From Ectobacillus funiculus (lineage in GTDB: Bacteria > Bacillota > Bacilli > Bacillales > Bacillaceae_G), in contig NZ_SCFM01000034.1 of the NCBI RefSeq assembly GCF_004138295.1, forward strand, positions 1 through 54,500: a stretch of 54,500 bases of DNA. The letters run 5' to 3'. Of the stretch, positions 38,011 through 46,777 are shown piece by piece. Numbering within the stretch: position 1 is the first letter of the stretch; each line of letters opens with the position of its first letter. The notes below the pieces were generated by a model. The model was given only the letters and a program-made list of their open reading frames with translations. It did not search any database and was not told the DNA's origin. The translations under genes and the position numbers were made by a program.

Positions 38011-39606
38011 GTGAAGAAACAAAAGTGGGGATTGCAGGCGACTATAACCGTGCTTGTTTGCTGCGTTGTAGCAGTCTGCCTGCTTGTAACGGATGCACGT
38101 ATTAGTAAAACAATTGCTGATTCTATTGAGAAAAGCCAACGGGAAAAAGCAACGAATGTGGCACGTGTGGTAGCACATTCGGACATTGTGATAGATGCTT
38201 TGGAAAAGGGAAATGGTGATATCCAAGGATTTACAGAGGAGATACGAGGACTGACGAATGTACAATTTATTGTTGTAATGGATATGAACGGGATTCGCAA
38301 ATCACATCCCGATCCGGCCAAGATTGGAAAGCGCTTTGTTGGCGGTGACGAGTATCTTGCACTTAAAGGAAAGGAACATGTTTCAATCTCAAAGGGGACA
38401 TTAGGTATTTCGCTTCGCTCCTTCATACCTATTTTCGATCATAATGGCAAGCAGCTTGGGGTAGCAGCAGTTGGCATTTCTTTAAATAATGTGCACAAGG
38501 CTGTTGGTCAAGCTCGTGAAGATATATACATGGGTACATTGTTCGGTGTAGTAGCTGGTCTGCTTGGTGCCATTCTGTTAGCAAGGTATATTAAGAGTAT
38601 TTTGTTTGGGCTGGAGCCCTCTGAGATTGCGAAGCTGCTGCAGGAGCGGGGAGCTATTCTACAGTCCGTAAGGGAAGGAATTATCGCTGTTGATCAGGAG
38701 TCCCGGATTACACTTATTAATAAAGCAGCACTTCGTTTGCTGCAAAAGGCGGGCCTTGCAAAGGAGCCGCTTGGCATGAAAATGGAAGAGTATTTGCCAA
38801 ACTCGAAGCTTGGACGGGTATTGGAAACCGGACAAGAGGAACTGGATGAGGAGATGGAGTTAAATGGAATTACGGTAGTTGCCAATCGTGTTCCTGTTAT
38901 GCTGCAGGACAGAATCGTTGGGGCTGTTTCGACGCTTCGTGATAAAACAGAAGTGCAGCAGCTTGCTGAACAGCTAACAGGTGTACGCTCGTACGCTGAG
39001 GCGCTGCGGGCGCAGTCCCATGAGTTTATGAATAAGCTGCATGTTATTTTAGGGATGGCGCATATGGGGTATTATGATCAGATGACGCAGTATATAAGTG
39101 AACTCGTACACCATCGTAACAATGAGATTGGAGCAATCTCGAGATATATGAAAGATCCTGTGCTTGCTGGATTTTTAATTGGAAAGCTGAGTTATACGCG
39201 TGAAGCAGGCGCCGAGCTGTTCGTCTCAAGCGAACGAGAAGTGCCGGAGCCGCTCCATTCTCATACATCTCACGAGTTGATTACGATATTGGGAAATTTA
39301 ATTGAGAATGCGTTAGATGCGGTATCACGCTCTCTTGTTAAGAGAATTGACGTGCATTTTGATTATGGCGATGATATTTTAACTGTTGAGGTACACGATA
39401 CCGGAGCTGGTATCGATAAAGAAACACAGCACACGATGTTTGAAAAAGGGTTTTCCACAAAGGGAGAAGACCGGGGCTTCGGTCTATTTTTAGTGATGCA
39501 AAGCTTGGACAGGCTTGGTGGAGAGATAGAGGTTTCCTCAAAGCCATCAGAAGGAACGAGATTTGTTGTTTATATACCATATGATGGAAAGGCTGGTGCA
39601 AAGTGA
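38011..39606 (+). CDS. malK: Sensor histidine kinase of the DcuS/CitA family (malate sensor, MalK type)
   Basis: 531 residues. Membrane helix about 6-27, extracytoplasmic PAS sensor with the carboxylate-binding region (MDMNGIRKSHPDPAKIGKRF), second helix near 175, cytosolic PAS (GIIAVDQESRITLINKAALRL), the kinase core AQSHEFMNKLHVILGMAHMG with phosphorylated His, and ATPase boxes NLIENALDAV, DTGAGI and GFGLFLV. GTG 38011 is 10 nt after AAGGGGG. Its stop overlaps the regulator start. Sensing of malate is inferred from the malate symporter and malic enzyme that follow, as in B. subtilis MalK/MalR. Confidence 0.88.
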   Translation: MKKQKWGLQATITVLVCCVVAVCLLVTDARISKTIADSIEKSQREKATNVARVVAHSDIVIDALEKGNGDIQGFTEEIRGLTNVQFIVVMDMNGIRKSHPDPAKIGKRFVGGDEYLALKGKEHVSISKGTLGISLRSFIPIFDHNGKQLGVAAVGISLNNVHKAVGQAREDIYMGTLFGVVAGLLGAILLARYIKSILFGLEPSEIAKLLQERGAILQSVREGIIAVDQESRITLINKAALRLLQKAGLAKEPLGMKMEEYLPNSKLGRVLETGQEELDEEMELNGITVVANRVPVMLQDRIVGAVSTLRDKTEVQQLAEQLTGVRSYAEALRAQSHEFMNKLHVILGMAHMGYYDQMTQYISELVHHRNNEIGAISRYMKDPVLAGFLIGKLSYTREAGAELFVSSEREVPEPLHSHTSHELITILGNLIENALDAVSRSLVKRIDVHFDYGDDILTVEVHDTGAGIDKETQHTMFEKGFSTKGEDRGFGLFLVMQSLDRLGGEIEVSSKPSEGTRFVVYIPYDGKAGAK

Positions 39607-40310
39607 TACGAGTACTGATTGTAGAGGACGATCCAATGGTTGCGGAATTTAATAAACGTTATTTGGAGCAGGTAGGGGGATTTCAGCTTGTTTCCATCGC
39701 TGCTTCTGTAAAGGAAGCGTTGCGTGTACTTGAGGAAGAAGCGGTCGATTTAATGCTGATGGACATTTTTATGCCAGGGAAAACGGGACTGGAGCTGCTG
39801 CGGCATATTCGGGAAACAGGCCGGAGAACGGATGTTATTTTCATTACAGCTGCCTCGGATATGGAACGAATTCAAACTGCGCTGCGGTACGGGGCGGTCG
39901 ATTATTTAATTAAGCCTTTTGAGTTTGAACGATTTAATGAGGCATTATCCGCTTATCGTGAAAAGTTTGCCTTTATGAAAAATCAACATACTTTAAGTCA
40001 AGCGGAGCTTGATCGGCAAATTCTTCAGAAGGAAGCGAAAGCTATTACAGAAGAGCTGCCAAAGGGATTAACAAGGGGGACCCTTCAAGTAATTGTAGAA
40101 GCAGTGCAAAGCATGGGCAGATCACCGTTTTCTACAGAGGATATTTCCGAGCGTGCAGGCATTTCAAGGGTATCTGTTAGAAAATATTTGAAATTTTTGA
40201 GTGATATACATTTTCTTGGGGTAAAGGTTCATTACGGTACAATTGGCAGACCTGTTTATCAGTATCAGTATGATGAAGAAAATGAGAGCGTGATCAAGCA
40301 ATTTTTGTAA
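39603..40310 (+). CDS. malR: Response regulator of the CitB/DcuR family (MalR type)
   Basis: 235 residues. Receiver: VLIVEDDPMVAEFNKRYLEQ, phosphoacceptor Asp in LMLMDIFMPGKTG, Lys in YLIKPFEF. The C-terminal winged HTH has STEDISERAGISRVSVRKYLKFL. GTG start overlaps the kinase stop (GTGA). Expected to activate the malate symporter gene that starts 119 nt downstream across a terminator and direct repeats. Confidence 0.88.
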   Translation: MIRVLIVEDDPMVAEFNKRYLEQVGGFQLVSIAASVKEALRVLEEEAVDLMLMDIFMPGKTGLELLRHIRETGRRTDVIFITAASDMERIQTALRYGAVDYLIKPFEFERFNEALSAYREKFAFMKNQHTLSQAELDRQILQKEAKAITEELPKGLTRGTLQVIVEAVQSMGRSPFSTEDISERAGISRVSVRKYLKFLSDIHFLGVKVHYGTIGRPVYQYQYDEENESVIKQFL

Positions 40311-40336
40311 GCGGCCTACATGGGTCGTTTACTTAT
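40307..40336 (+). terminator. Terminator after malR
   Basis: GTAAGCGGCC / GGGTCGTTTAC stem with some mismatches, followed by TTATTTT. Confidence 0.6.
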
Positions 40337-40340
40337 TTTA

Positions 40341-40388
40341 ATTACAAAACTCTTGAGAAAAATTACAAAAACTATGAAAGCGTTTGTA
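40341..40388 (+). promoter_or_regulatory. Candidate MalR direct repeats and cre before the malate symporter
   Basis: ATTACAAAA at 40341-40349 and 40362-40370, exactly 21 bp (two turns) apart. TGAAAGCGTTTGTA at 40375-40388 resembles a CcpA cre site (two mismatches). Activator repeats followed by cre fit a malate gene under both controls. Confidence 0.5.
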
Positions 40389-40428
40389 AAAAGGTTAAGC
40401 TGTGAATATGAAAAAGGAGGTATACAGT

Positions 40429-41763
40429 ATGCAATCAGTAAAAAAACTGCAAACGCTTACGAATTCAGAATCAAAAGAAACTATGTTTTCAAAAATTGTT
40501 AATACGAAAATAGGTGTAATCCCATTACCGCTATATATCGTTCTAGCGGCTGTTATTTATGCGGCATCTGTGTATAATCAGCTTCCTGCTGACATGATCG
40601 GCGGCTTTGCAGTAATTATGATTATGGGAATTTTTCTAGGACATGTTGGAATGAGAATTCCAGTGCTTAAAGATATTGGCGGACCAGCGATTTTGTCATT
40701 ATTTGTTCCATCTATTATGCTATTTTTTAATTGGATGAATCCGGCTTCCATGGCAGCGGTTACGTCTTTAATGAAAACGTCAAACTTTTTATATCTCTAT
40801 ATTTCTTGCTTAGTAGCAGGGAGTATACTTGGGATGAACCGTAAAGTGCTTATTCAAGGCTTTATGAGGATGTTTGTTCCGCTTATTGTCGGTACGATTG
40901 CGGCAGCCGTTGCTGGAGTGGGAGTAGGTCTTCTCTTTGGATATGAAGCAAAGGAAACGCTTTTCTTTATCGTTGTTCCCATTATTGGCGGGGGAATTGG
41001 AGAAGGGATTTTACCGCTTTCCATCGGTTATTCTGAAATTTTAAATCAGCCAGCTGAGCATTTTGTATCTCACATGATTCCGGCTGCGGTGATTGGCAAT
41101 GTGGTTGCGATTATCGGCGCCGCTTTAATGAAAAAATTAGGTGAGAAAAAGCCAGAGCTTACTGGAAATGGTGTATTAGTCAAAACAAATGCAGATCGAG
41201 ATATTCAAGAAGCAAAAAGTATAGATAAGCCAGTTGATTTCTCCTTGATGGGAGCAGGTTTGCTGATTGCTTGCAGCTTCTTCGTTTTTGGAAATCTGGC
41301 ACATAAATTTGTTGGAGTTTCGGGAGCTATTATTATGATTTTTACGGCAGCAGCCGTTAAATATACCAACATTATGCCAGCGAAGATGGAACAGGGAGCT
41401 TACCATTTGTATCAATTTGTATCGAAAAACTTAACATGGCCGCTTATGGTCGGATTAGGCTTGCTGTATATTCCGCTTGATAAGGTTGTAGATGTTGTAA
41501 CACCAGCTTATGTTGTTATTTGTGCATCGGTCGTGGTTGCGATGATCAGCAGTGGATATCTCGTTGGAAAGCTTATGAATATGTATCCAGTTGATGCGGC
41601 AATTGTTACTGGCTGCCATAGCGGTTTAGGTGGCACAGGTGATGTAGCCATTTTGTCAGCGTCAAACAGAATGGAATTAATGCCGTTCGCACAGGTTTCT
41701 ACTCGACTTGGTGGAGCGGGAACGATTGTATTAGCTACTTTATTACTGCAGTTGTTAAGTTAA
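40429..41763 (+). CDS. maeN: 2-hydroxycarboxylate (malate) Na+ symporter
   Basis: 444 residues. 2-HCT family: about 11 helices and two reentrant-loop GGxG motifs, GGGIGEGILPLS and GLGGTGDVAILS. IGVIPLPLYIVLAA begins the core. Members MaeN, CimH and CitS carry malate or citrate with sodium. Sitting behind a MalK/MalR-type pair and before malic enzyme, malate is the likely substrate. AAGGAGG is 11 nt before ATG 40429; an upstream in-frame GTG at 40402 has no ribosome site. Confidence 0.9.
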   Translation: MQSVKKLQTLTNSESKETMFSKIVNTKIGVIPLPLYIVLAAVIYAASVYNQLPADMIGGFAVIMIMGIFLGHVGMRIPVLKDIGGPAILSLFVPSIMLFFNWMNPASMAAVTSLMKTSNFLYLYISCLVAGSILGMNRKVLIQGFMRMFVPLIVGTIAAAVAGVGVGLLFGYEAKETLFFIVVPIIGGGIGEGILPLSIGYSEILNQPAEHFVSHMIPAAVIGNVVAIIGAALMKKLGEKKPELTGNGVLVKTNADRDIQEAKSIDKPVDFSLMGAGLLIACSFFVFGNLAHKFVGVSGAIIMIFTAAAVKYTNIMPAKMEQGAYHLYQFVSKNLTWPLMVGLGLLYIPLDKVVDVVTPAYVVICASVVVAMISSGYLVGKLMNMYPVDAAIVTGCHSGLGGTGDVAILSASNRMELMPFAQVSTRLGGAGTIVLATLLLQLLS

Positions 41764-41827
41764 TTACACCAAGACAGATAAGACAACAAGGACGGTCTTT
41801 CGCAGGATCGGAAGAGGAGAGAGGATA

Positions 41828-43021
41828 ATGGGAAAGATAGAAGAACAAGCCCTGCAGCTTCATAAAGATTTAGTTGGGAAGATTGAGATTGTAAGCAAGG
41901 TAGAGCTAAACTCTGCGTATGATTTGAGTCTCGCTTATACGCCAGGGGTAGCAGAGTCATGTAAGGACATTGCGGAAAATAGCGAAGCTGTTTATGAGCA
42001 AACCGCACGGGGAAATATGGTGGCAGTTGTAACGGATGGAACAGCTGTACTTGGATTAGGGGACATTGGTCCAATGGCGGCAATGCCAGTTATGGAAGGA
42101 AAATGTGCTTTATTTAAAAAGTTTGCGGGTGTAGATGCATTTCCACTTTGTCTAGCAACGAAGGATGTAGATGAGATTGTTAAGGTTGTAAAAGCGCTAG
42201 AGCCAACATTTGGCGGCATCAACCTTGAAGATATCGCAGCGCCACGTTGTTTTGAAATTGAGGAGCGTCTGCGTAAGGAGCTGGACATTCCTGTCTTTCA
42301 CGATGATCAGCATGGGACGGCCATTGTAGTATTATCTGCACTCTTAAATGCGCTTCGGGTTGTAAAAAAGGACATCGCGGCGATCAAGCTCGTTATTAAC
42401 GGAGCGGGCTCTGCCGGAATCGCTATCGCGAAGCTCCTCCTCAAGGCAGGTGTACAGCATATTTCACTTGTTAGTCTAGAAGGTGTTGTATGTGAAGGGG
42501 AAGCATGGATGAATCCTGCACAAGAAGAGATAGCGAAGCTTACAAATAGAGATAAGATTCAAGGGACATTACCAGACATCATTAGCGGTGCGGATGTATT
42601 CATCGGTGTTTCCGGACCAGGCGCATTAACGGGAGAATTGGTGCGAACGATGAATCAGGATGCGATTGTACTAGCGATGGCAAATCCAACACCGGAAATT
42701 TTCCCTGAGGAAGCGTTAGCGGCTGGAGCGAAGGTAGTGGGAACAGGACGTTCGGATTATCCAAACCAGGTAAATAATGTGCTCGCATTTCCGGGAATTT
42801 TCCGAGGCGCTCTTGATGTACGCGCAACGGATGTGACAGAAGAAATGAAGCTGGCGGCTGCTTATGCGATTGCCAATATTATTTCGGGTGAAGAGCTAAG
42901 CCCGAACTATGTGATTCCTAACCCGCTTGATGCACGTGTTGTTCCAGCCGTTGCGGAGGCGGTAGCAAAAGCAGCAATTGCGGCGGGAGTAGCACATGTT
43001 TCCAAGTGTGTGCAGCACTAA
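41828..43021 (+). CDS. NAD(P)-dependent malic enzyme (YtsJ/MalA-like)
   Basis: 397 residues, the short bacterial form. Blocks: SLAYTPGVAESCKDIAEN, GTAVLGLGDIGPMAAMPVMEGK, ATKDVDEIV, GGINLEDIAAPRCFEIEERL and FHDDQHGTAIVVLSAL (metal ligands E, D, D), then the Rossmann loop INGAGSAGIAIAKLL and LAMANPTPEIFPEEA. It converts malate to pyruvate and CO2. GAGGAGAGAGG precedes the ATG. 64 nt after the symporter, so symport and decarboxylation are coupled. Cofactor preference (NAD or NADP) cannot be read safely. Confidence 0.93.
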   Translation: MGKIEEQALQLHKDLVGKIEIVSKVELNSAYDLSLAYTPGVAESCKDIAENSEAVYEQTARGNMVAVVTDGTAVLGLGDIGPMAAMPVMEGKCALFKKFAGVDAFPLCLATKDVDEIVKVVKALEPTFGGINLEDIAAPRCFEIEERLRKELDIPVFHDDQHGTAIVVLSALLNALRVVKKDIAAIKLVINGAGSAGIAIAKLLLKAGVQHISLVSLEGVVCEGEAWMNPAQEEIAKLTNRDKIQGTLPDIISGADVFIGVSGPGALTGELVRTMNQDAIVLAMANPTPEIFPEEALAAGAKVVGTGRSDYPNQVNNVLAFPGIFRGALDVRATDVTEEMKLAAAYAIANIISGEELSPNYVIPNPLDARVVPAVAEAVAKAAIAAGVAHVSKCVQH

Positions 43022-43081
43022 TACATGATGAACGAAACAGTGTGAACGGCTTATGCATTTCATGAAAGGTCATATAGAAAG

Positions 43082-43122
43082 AAAAGCCTTGGGTGATTAG
43101 AAAAATCACTCCGGGCTTTTTG
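43082..43122 (+). terminator. Malate module terminator
   Basis: AAAAGCC-GGGTGATT / AATCACTCC-GGCTTTT stem with a T run. The remaining gap to 43251 is AT-rich and gene-free. Confidence 0.85.
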
Positions 43123-43251
43123 TGTGCAAATAGTTGAAGGGATATCAATTGTTTGAGAAAATAGCAAAAGATAATATTTATCTAGGTAAGAAAAATAGAA
43201 AATAATTTAGCAGGAGATACTTTATCGATTCTTGCACTGGAGGGAATACAG

Positions 43252-44004
43252 TTGGCAATTGCGTTAACAATGTTTGCGATGGGGATTTTATTAGGATTTG
43301 TCGGAGCGGGAGGAGCTGGTTTTATTATTGCGCTCTTAACTGTTCTATTTGGAGTTCCCATTCATACTGCTTTAGGAACCTCGCTGGCAGCAATGGCTTT
43401 TACGACGCTGTCGGGAGCTTATAGTCATTTTCGACAAGGGAATATTTCGCTTAAAACCGGTTTACTTACTGGGATATTTGGAGCTATTGGCTCTTATTTC
43501 GGTTCTCAGACAGCCGGATGGATTCCGGTGCATTCCTTACATTGGCTCACAGCAGGAATGTTATTTCTATCTGCTGTTGTTCTTTTAATTCGATTATTTA
43601 TCGTACAGAAAAGATTTGAGAATCGAAAAACTGAGCTTGCAAATGTTCCATGGATTTTTCCAAAAGCAGTATTAGTAGGAATCATATCAGGAATATTAGC
43701 GGGCACTTTTGGAATTGGCTCGGCTCCATTTATTCAGATTGGACTCCTCACTGTGCTAGGGCTCTCAATTAAACAATCCGTAGGAACGACGATGCTGGTT
43801 ATTTTGCCGATTGCATTTGCTGGCGGGATTGGCTATTATGCCGAGGGATACCTAGATGTGGTCCTGCTGTTGCAAGTATTGATTGGAACGATGATAGGAT
43901 CCTATATCGGAGCGAGGTTTACGAACTATGCTCCACAAGGTTTGCTAAAGAGCGCGATGGTTCTTACACCAATCACTGCTGCGGCGATTATGCTTATTAG
44001 CTAA
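43252..44004 (+). CDS. TauE/SafE-family membrane transporter
   Basis: 250 residues, eight or so helices in two halves. Each half starts with the family pattern: MGILLGFVGAGGAGFIIALL with HTALGTSLAAMAFTTLSGAYSH, and GIISGILAGTFGIGSAPFIQIGL with KQSVGTTMLVILPIA. TauE/SafE proteins export sulfite, sulfoacetate or related organic anions. TTG start 6 nt after GGAGGGA. Monocistronic between terminators; neighbours give no clue to the anion. Confidence 0.85.
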   Translation: MAIALTMFAMGILLGFVGAGGAGFIIALLTVLFGVPIHTALGTSLAAMAFTTLSGAYSHFRQGNISLKTGLLTGIFGAIGSYFGSQTAGWIPVHSLHWLTAGMLFLSAVVLLIRLFIVQKRFENRKTELANVPWIFPKAVLVGIISGILAGTFGIGSAPFIQIGLLTVLGLSIKQSVGTTMLVILPIAFAGGIGYYAEGYLDVVLLLQVLIGTMIGSYIGARFTNYAPQGLLKSAMVLTPITAAAIMLIS

Positions 44005-44026
44005 AGTATATGATTATCTGCAACGT

Positions 44027-44072
44027 AAAAAAATCCCTCTTGGCTTCATCAGAAGCCAAGAGGGATTTTTTT
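44027..44072. terminator. Bidirectional terminator
   Basis: Perfect stem of about 20 bp (AAATCCCTCTTGGCTTC / GAAGCCAAGAGGGATTT core) between converging tauE and azoR. Confidence 0.92.
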
Positions 44073-44085
44073 AGAGCCTTTAAGC

Positions 44086-44712
44086 TTAAAATGCTGCTGC
44101 AACTGTTACAGCCTTTTGGATTCCTTCTGTAATAATTTCCTTTGCTTTGTCTGGGAACTGATTGTGGCCTTCAACAATAACAGTTGTGATATCTTGTACG
44201 CCCCAGAAGCCCAAAATTGTTTGCACGTATTTTACAGACATTTCTACTGCTGCTGCAGGACCTTCAGAGTACACACCGCCTCTTGCATTTAAAAGAGCGA
44301 CTTTTTTATTAGTTAAGAGACCAACCGGACCTTCAGCTGTATAGCTGAAAGTTTTCCCTGCTTGGCTGAGATAATCAAGATAAGTATGCAGTACAGCAGG
44401 AACCGTAAAGTTCCAAAGCGGGAATGCAAATACAACCTTGTCAGCTGCTAAGAATTGATTTAAGTATTTGTTGACAAGATTTGCTGCTGCTTGTTCTTCG
44501 GCCGTTAACTCAAGACCTTTGCCAAGCTTAAACATACCGTTGATTTTATCTGTATCGTAGTACGGAAGGTTTTCTGCAAATAGATCAAGTTCTACTACTT
44601 CATCCTGTGGATGTGCTTCTTTATAGCTTGCAAGGAATGCATCATACAGTTGAACGCTGACAGCTTGTTCTGCCGGGCGAGAGTTTGCTTTTACAAATAG
44701 TACGTTTGTCAT
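44086..44712 (-). CDS. azoR: FMN-dependent NADH-azoreductase
   Basis: 208 residues. Flavodoxin-like AzoR: VLFVKANSRPAEQAVSVQLYDAFL (FMN phosphate loop), FAFPLWNFTVPAVLHTYLDY, and LLNARGGVYSEGPAAAVE. It reduces quinones and azo compounds by two electrons with NADH, protecting against thiol-reactive quinones. Ribosome site AGGAGG before the ATG. Downstream of a MarR regulator on the same strand; two identical palindromes flank its promoter. Together with the ring-cleaving dioxygenase at 980-1954 it fits a quinone-stress set. Confidence 0.92.
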   Translation of the reverse strand: MTNVLFVKANSRPAEQAVSVQLYDAFLASYKEAHPQDEVVELDLFAENLPYYDTDKINGMFKLGKGLELTAEEQAAANLVNKYLNQFLAADKVVFAFPLWNFTVPAVLHTYLDYLSQAGKTFSYTAEGPVGLLTNKKVALLNARGGVYSEGPAAAVEMSVKYVQTILGFWGVQDITTVIVEGHNQFPDKAKEIITEGIQKAVTVAAAF

Positions 44713-44742
44713 TATGTTTCCTCCTATTATTCCTCTAATTTA

Positions 44743-44822
44743 TTAGTTGTTATAGCAACTAATAAATAAAGCTGAGCTTATGGGATTGATTGTATCATGG
44801 GATTAGTTGTTACAGCAACTAA
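44743..44822 (-). promoter_or_regulatory. azoR promoter with two MarR-type operators
   Basis: TTAGTTGTTATAGCAACTAA (44743-44762) and TTAGTTGTTACAGCAACTAA (44803-44822) are near-identical 20-bp inverted repeats, 60 bp apart. On the minus strand TTGCTG inside the distal site, 18 bp and TACAAT form a promoter, so the distal site covers the -35 and the proximal site lies near the ribosome site. The adjacent MarR protein is the expected ligand. Confidence 0.8.
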
Positions 44823-44845
44823 AATTCCTCACAATGCGCTGAAGG

Positions 44846-45271
44846 TCATGTTACATTCGCGCGCATTTTAGTCAAAATTCTTCTGAGTTCTTTTAACTCT
44901 TCATCTGTAATTCCATTACAAATAAGATTGTGAAATTCCTCCGCAATTGGAATAACAGAACTGCCAAGCTCTGTTCCCTTTTCGGTCAGGTATACTTCTA
45001 ACGAGCGGCGATCGTGCTGATTTACGACTCGCCGAATAAAGCCCTTTTCCTCAAGATTAGCAACCATGCGGGCAATATTTGTCTTATCCTTATCTAATTT
45101 TTCAGCAAGCTCATTTTGAGTTAATCCATCTTGCTCCCAAAGAAGCATCATAATCAGATTTTGTTCAGGAGCAATATTAAAAGGAGCAAGCCGATCCTTT
45201 ACACAGCTTGTAAGGGCTAAGTCTGTTTGATGAATGAAGATACTAATATAATCATCTAAAGTTAATTTCAT
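44846..45271 (-). CDS. MarR-family regulator, probable azoR repressor
   Basis: 141 residues. Winged-helix MarR core: LLWEQDGLTQNELAEKLDKDKTNIARMVANLEEKGFIRR with the DRRSLEVYLTEKG wing. One Cys at residue 21 (LTSCVKD) could be redox-sensing, as in quinone-sensing MarR proteins such as YodB-like or MhqR-like ones, and a second is near the C-terminus (NLICNGI). ATG 45271 is 6 nt after GGAGG; the longer in-frame start at 45292 lies upstream of that site. A consensus promoter lies just upstream. Confidence 0.87.
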   Translation of the reverse strand: MKLTLDDYISIFIHQTDLALTSCVKDRLAPFNIAPEQNLIMMLLWEQDGLTQNELAEKLDKDKTNIARMVANLEEKGFIRRVVNQHDRRSLEVYLTEKGTELGSSVIPIAEEFHNLICNGITDEELKELRRILTKMRANVT

Positions 45272-45301
45272 ATAAATCCTCCGCAGTTCCATGCTGTACG
45301 C

Positions 45302-45330
45302 ATTATATGTAAAAGAATTGCAATTGTCAA
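45302..45330 (-). promoter_or_regulatory. marR promoter, consensus SigA
   Basis: Minus strand TTGACA (45330-45325), 17-bp spacer, TATAAT (45307-45302). It lacks the TTAGTTG palindrome seen at azoR. Confidence 0.8.
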
Positions 45331-45489
45331 TAACAGGAAGAGTTACACATGGAACAAAGAGTGAAGTAACAGTATATTCGGGATTATGTTTTATTTAGAA
45401 TTAATGATAATAAGTTTTTAATGAATAAGTTTTCAAGTCCTGTAAAGTATAAACAAGGTAATCTATACCTATGAAGGCGAGGCATGCTT

Positions 45490-46347
45490 ATGTACTATTA
45501 TAAGGAAGAGCTGATTAATATAATTAAACCGGACAAGCCAGATCCGGCAGCTGCTAAAGTATTGCAAGAGACGCTCGGCGGACAATTCGGGGAAATGCGG
45601 ACGATGATGCAATACTTTTTTCAAAGCTCTAACTTTAGAGGAAAGAAAAAGGCATATCGTGACTTAATTCGCGGAGTGTTCCTAGAAGAAATTAGCCATG
45701 TGGAGCTTGTGCAAAGTACAATCAATCAACTACTGAATGATTCTGGTGCTTCTTCTGAAGTAGGAGCTGGTGGTGTGGACGGTGCTCCTCTTGACGAAGC
45801 AATTAAGTATGCTAACCCGCATCACTATATTGTGGGGGCACAAAGTTCCCTTCCCGTAGATGCGGGCGGAAACCCATGGAACGGGTCATGGGTATACAAT
45901 CATGGCAACTTAATTGCTGATCTGATGAATAATCTTATTCTGGAGTCTACTGGCGTTCTGCAAAAAACAAGAATTTACGAAATGAGCTCAAACCAAACGC
46001 TTCGTGAAACGCTCGGGTTTCTTATCGTGCGCGACAATGCGCATCAAAATGCCTTTGCCAAAGCACTAGAAACATTAGGTGTTGAATGGGCGAAGCTTTT
46101 TCCTGTTCCGAACTATGATATCAATAAATATCCAGAATGCAGAAAGTACGTAGAAATGGGCTTCCATAATGCACAGTTTAACTTTAGATTGGATGAAACG
46201 AAAATCGGAGAGATTTTTCAAGGGCAGACTCCAAGCAGAAATGGAGGAATGTTATCGGTAACAGAACCACCAAAGGGCTTCCCAGTTCCCGAGCTTCCTG
46301 AGATGCCAAACGAGCATAGCCCTGGACTGCGGGATATGGATTTTTAA
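45490..46347 (+). CDS. Manganese catalase family protein (CotJC/YjqC-like)
   Basis: 285 residues. Di-manganese ferritin-fold enzyme; ligands fit E in GGQFGEMRTMMQYFFQ, E and H in LEEISHVELVQ, E in NNLILESTGV and H in RDNAHQNAFAKAL. It degrades hydrogen peroxide. Bacillus members are often spore-coat or late-stationary proteins. The C-terminal MPNEHSPGLRDMDF tail is typical. ATG 45490 is 7 nt after GAGG (45484 is also possible). Monocistronic. Confidence 0.9.
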   Translation: MYYYKEELINIIKPDKPDPAAAKVLQETLGGQFGEMRTMMQYFFQSSNFRGKKKAYRDLIRGVFLEEISHVELVQSTINQLLNDSGASSEVGAGGVDGAPLDEAIKYANPHHYIVGAQSSLPVDAGGNPWNGSWVYNHGNLIADLMNNLILESTGVLQKTRIYEMSSNQTLRETLGFLIVRDNAHQNAFAKALETLGVEWAKLFPVPNYDINKYPECRKYVEMGFHNAQFNFRLDETKIGEIFQGQTPSRNGGMLSVTEPPKGFPVPELPEMPNEHSPGLRDMDF

Positions 46348-46377
46348 TGGATTGGAGCTTTAAGAATAGGATGTGCA

Positions 46378-46405
46378 GCCTCTAATTTTCATTAGGGGCT
46401 TTTTC
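46378..46405 (+). terminator. Catalase terminator
   Basis: GCCTCTAAT / ATTAGGGGC stem (one G-T pair), TTTC loop, five T. Confidence 0.85.
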
Positions 46406-46459
46406 TTGCACTTTAAGAAAGTATAAATTTCTAGCAGGAGGCCCATTCGACGTATTTTC
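46405..46459 (+). repeat. Repeat family A, left fragment
   Basis: CTTGC-ACTTTAAGAAAGTATAAA, TTTCTAGCAGGAGG, ATTCGACGTA. Ends abruptly. The rest of the gap (46460-46777) is AT-rich without a credible gene. Confidence 0.75.
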
Positions 46460-46777
46460 GTTAATACATATGAATAGCGCTCATTTACCTTTTGTATATA
46501 TAGAAATGTATTAGTTGCTGAGCTTTTCGTGGATGAATAATATTTTCCGGGTTTTTAGAGTCATAAAGAGATGCAAGAGTATAGCACAGATTGCATAGTA
46601 TTTTATTTTTAGCTTATGAAGGAGAGTGATATATATTAATTTTTGTATCTGTTGAGAAAGATCGGGTAAAATAAGGGTTCTTTGATGCGTTAATTTATAA
46701 AATTGTTCTCTAATGAACGGGAAGGGCAAAACTGTAGTGTATTAGGATTGAAGATTAACTATTAAGGGGGTGTAACT

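Noticed and set aside
46511-46729. 72-codon leftward frame in the AT-rich gap before the DUF2238 gene
   Set aside because: No ribosome site, no recognisable domain and AT-driven composition.
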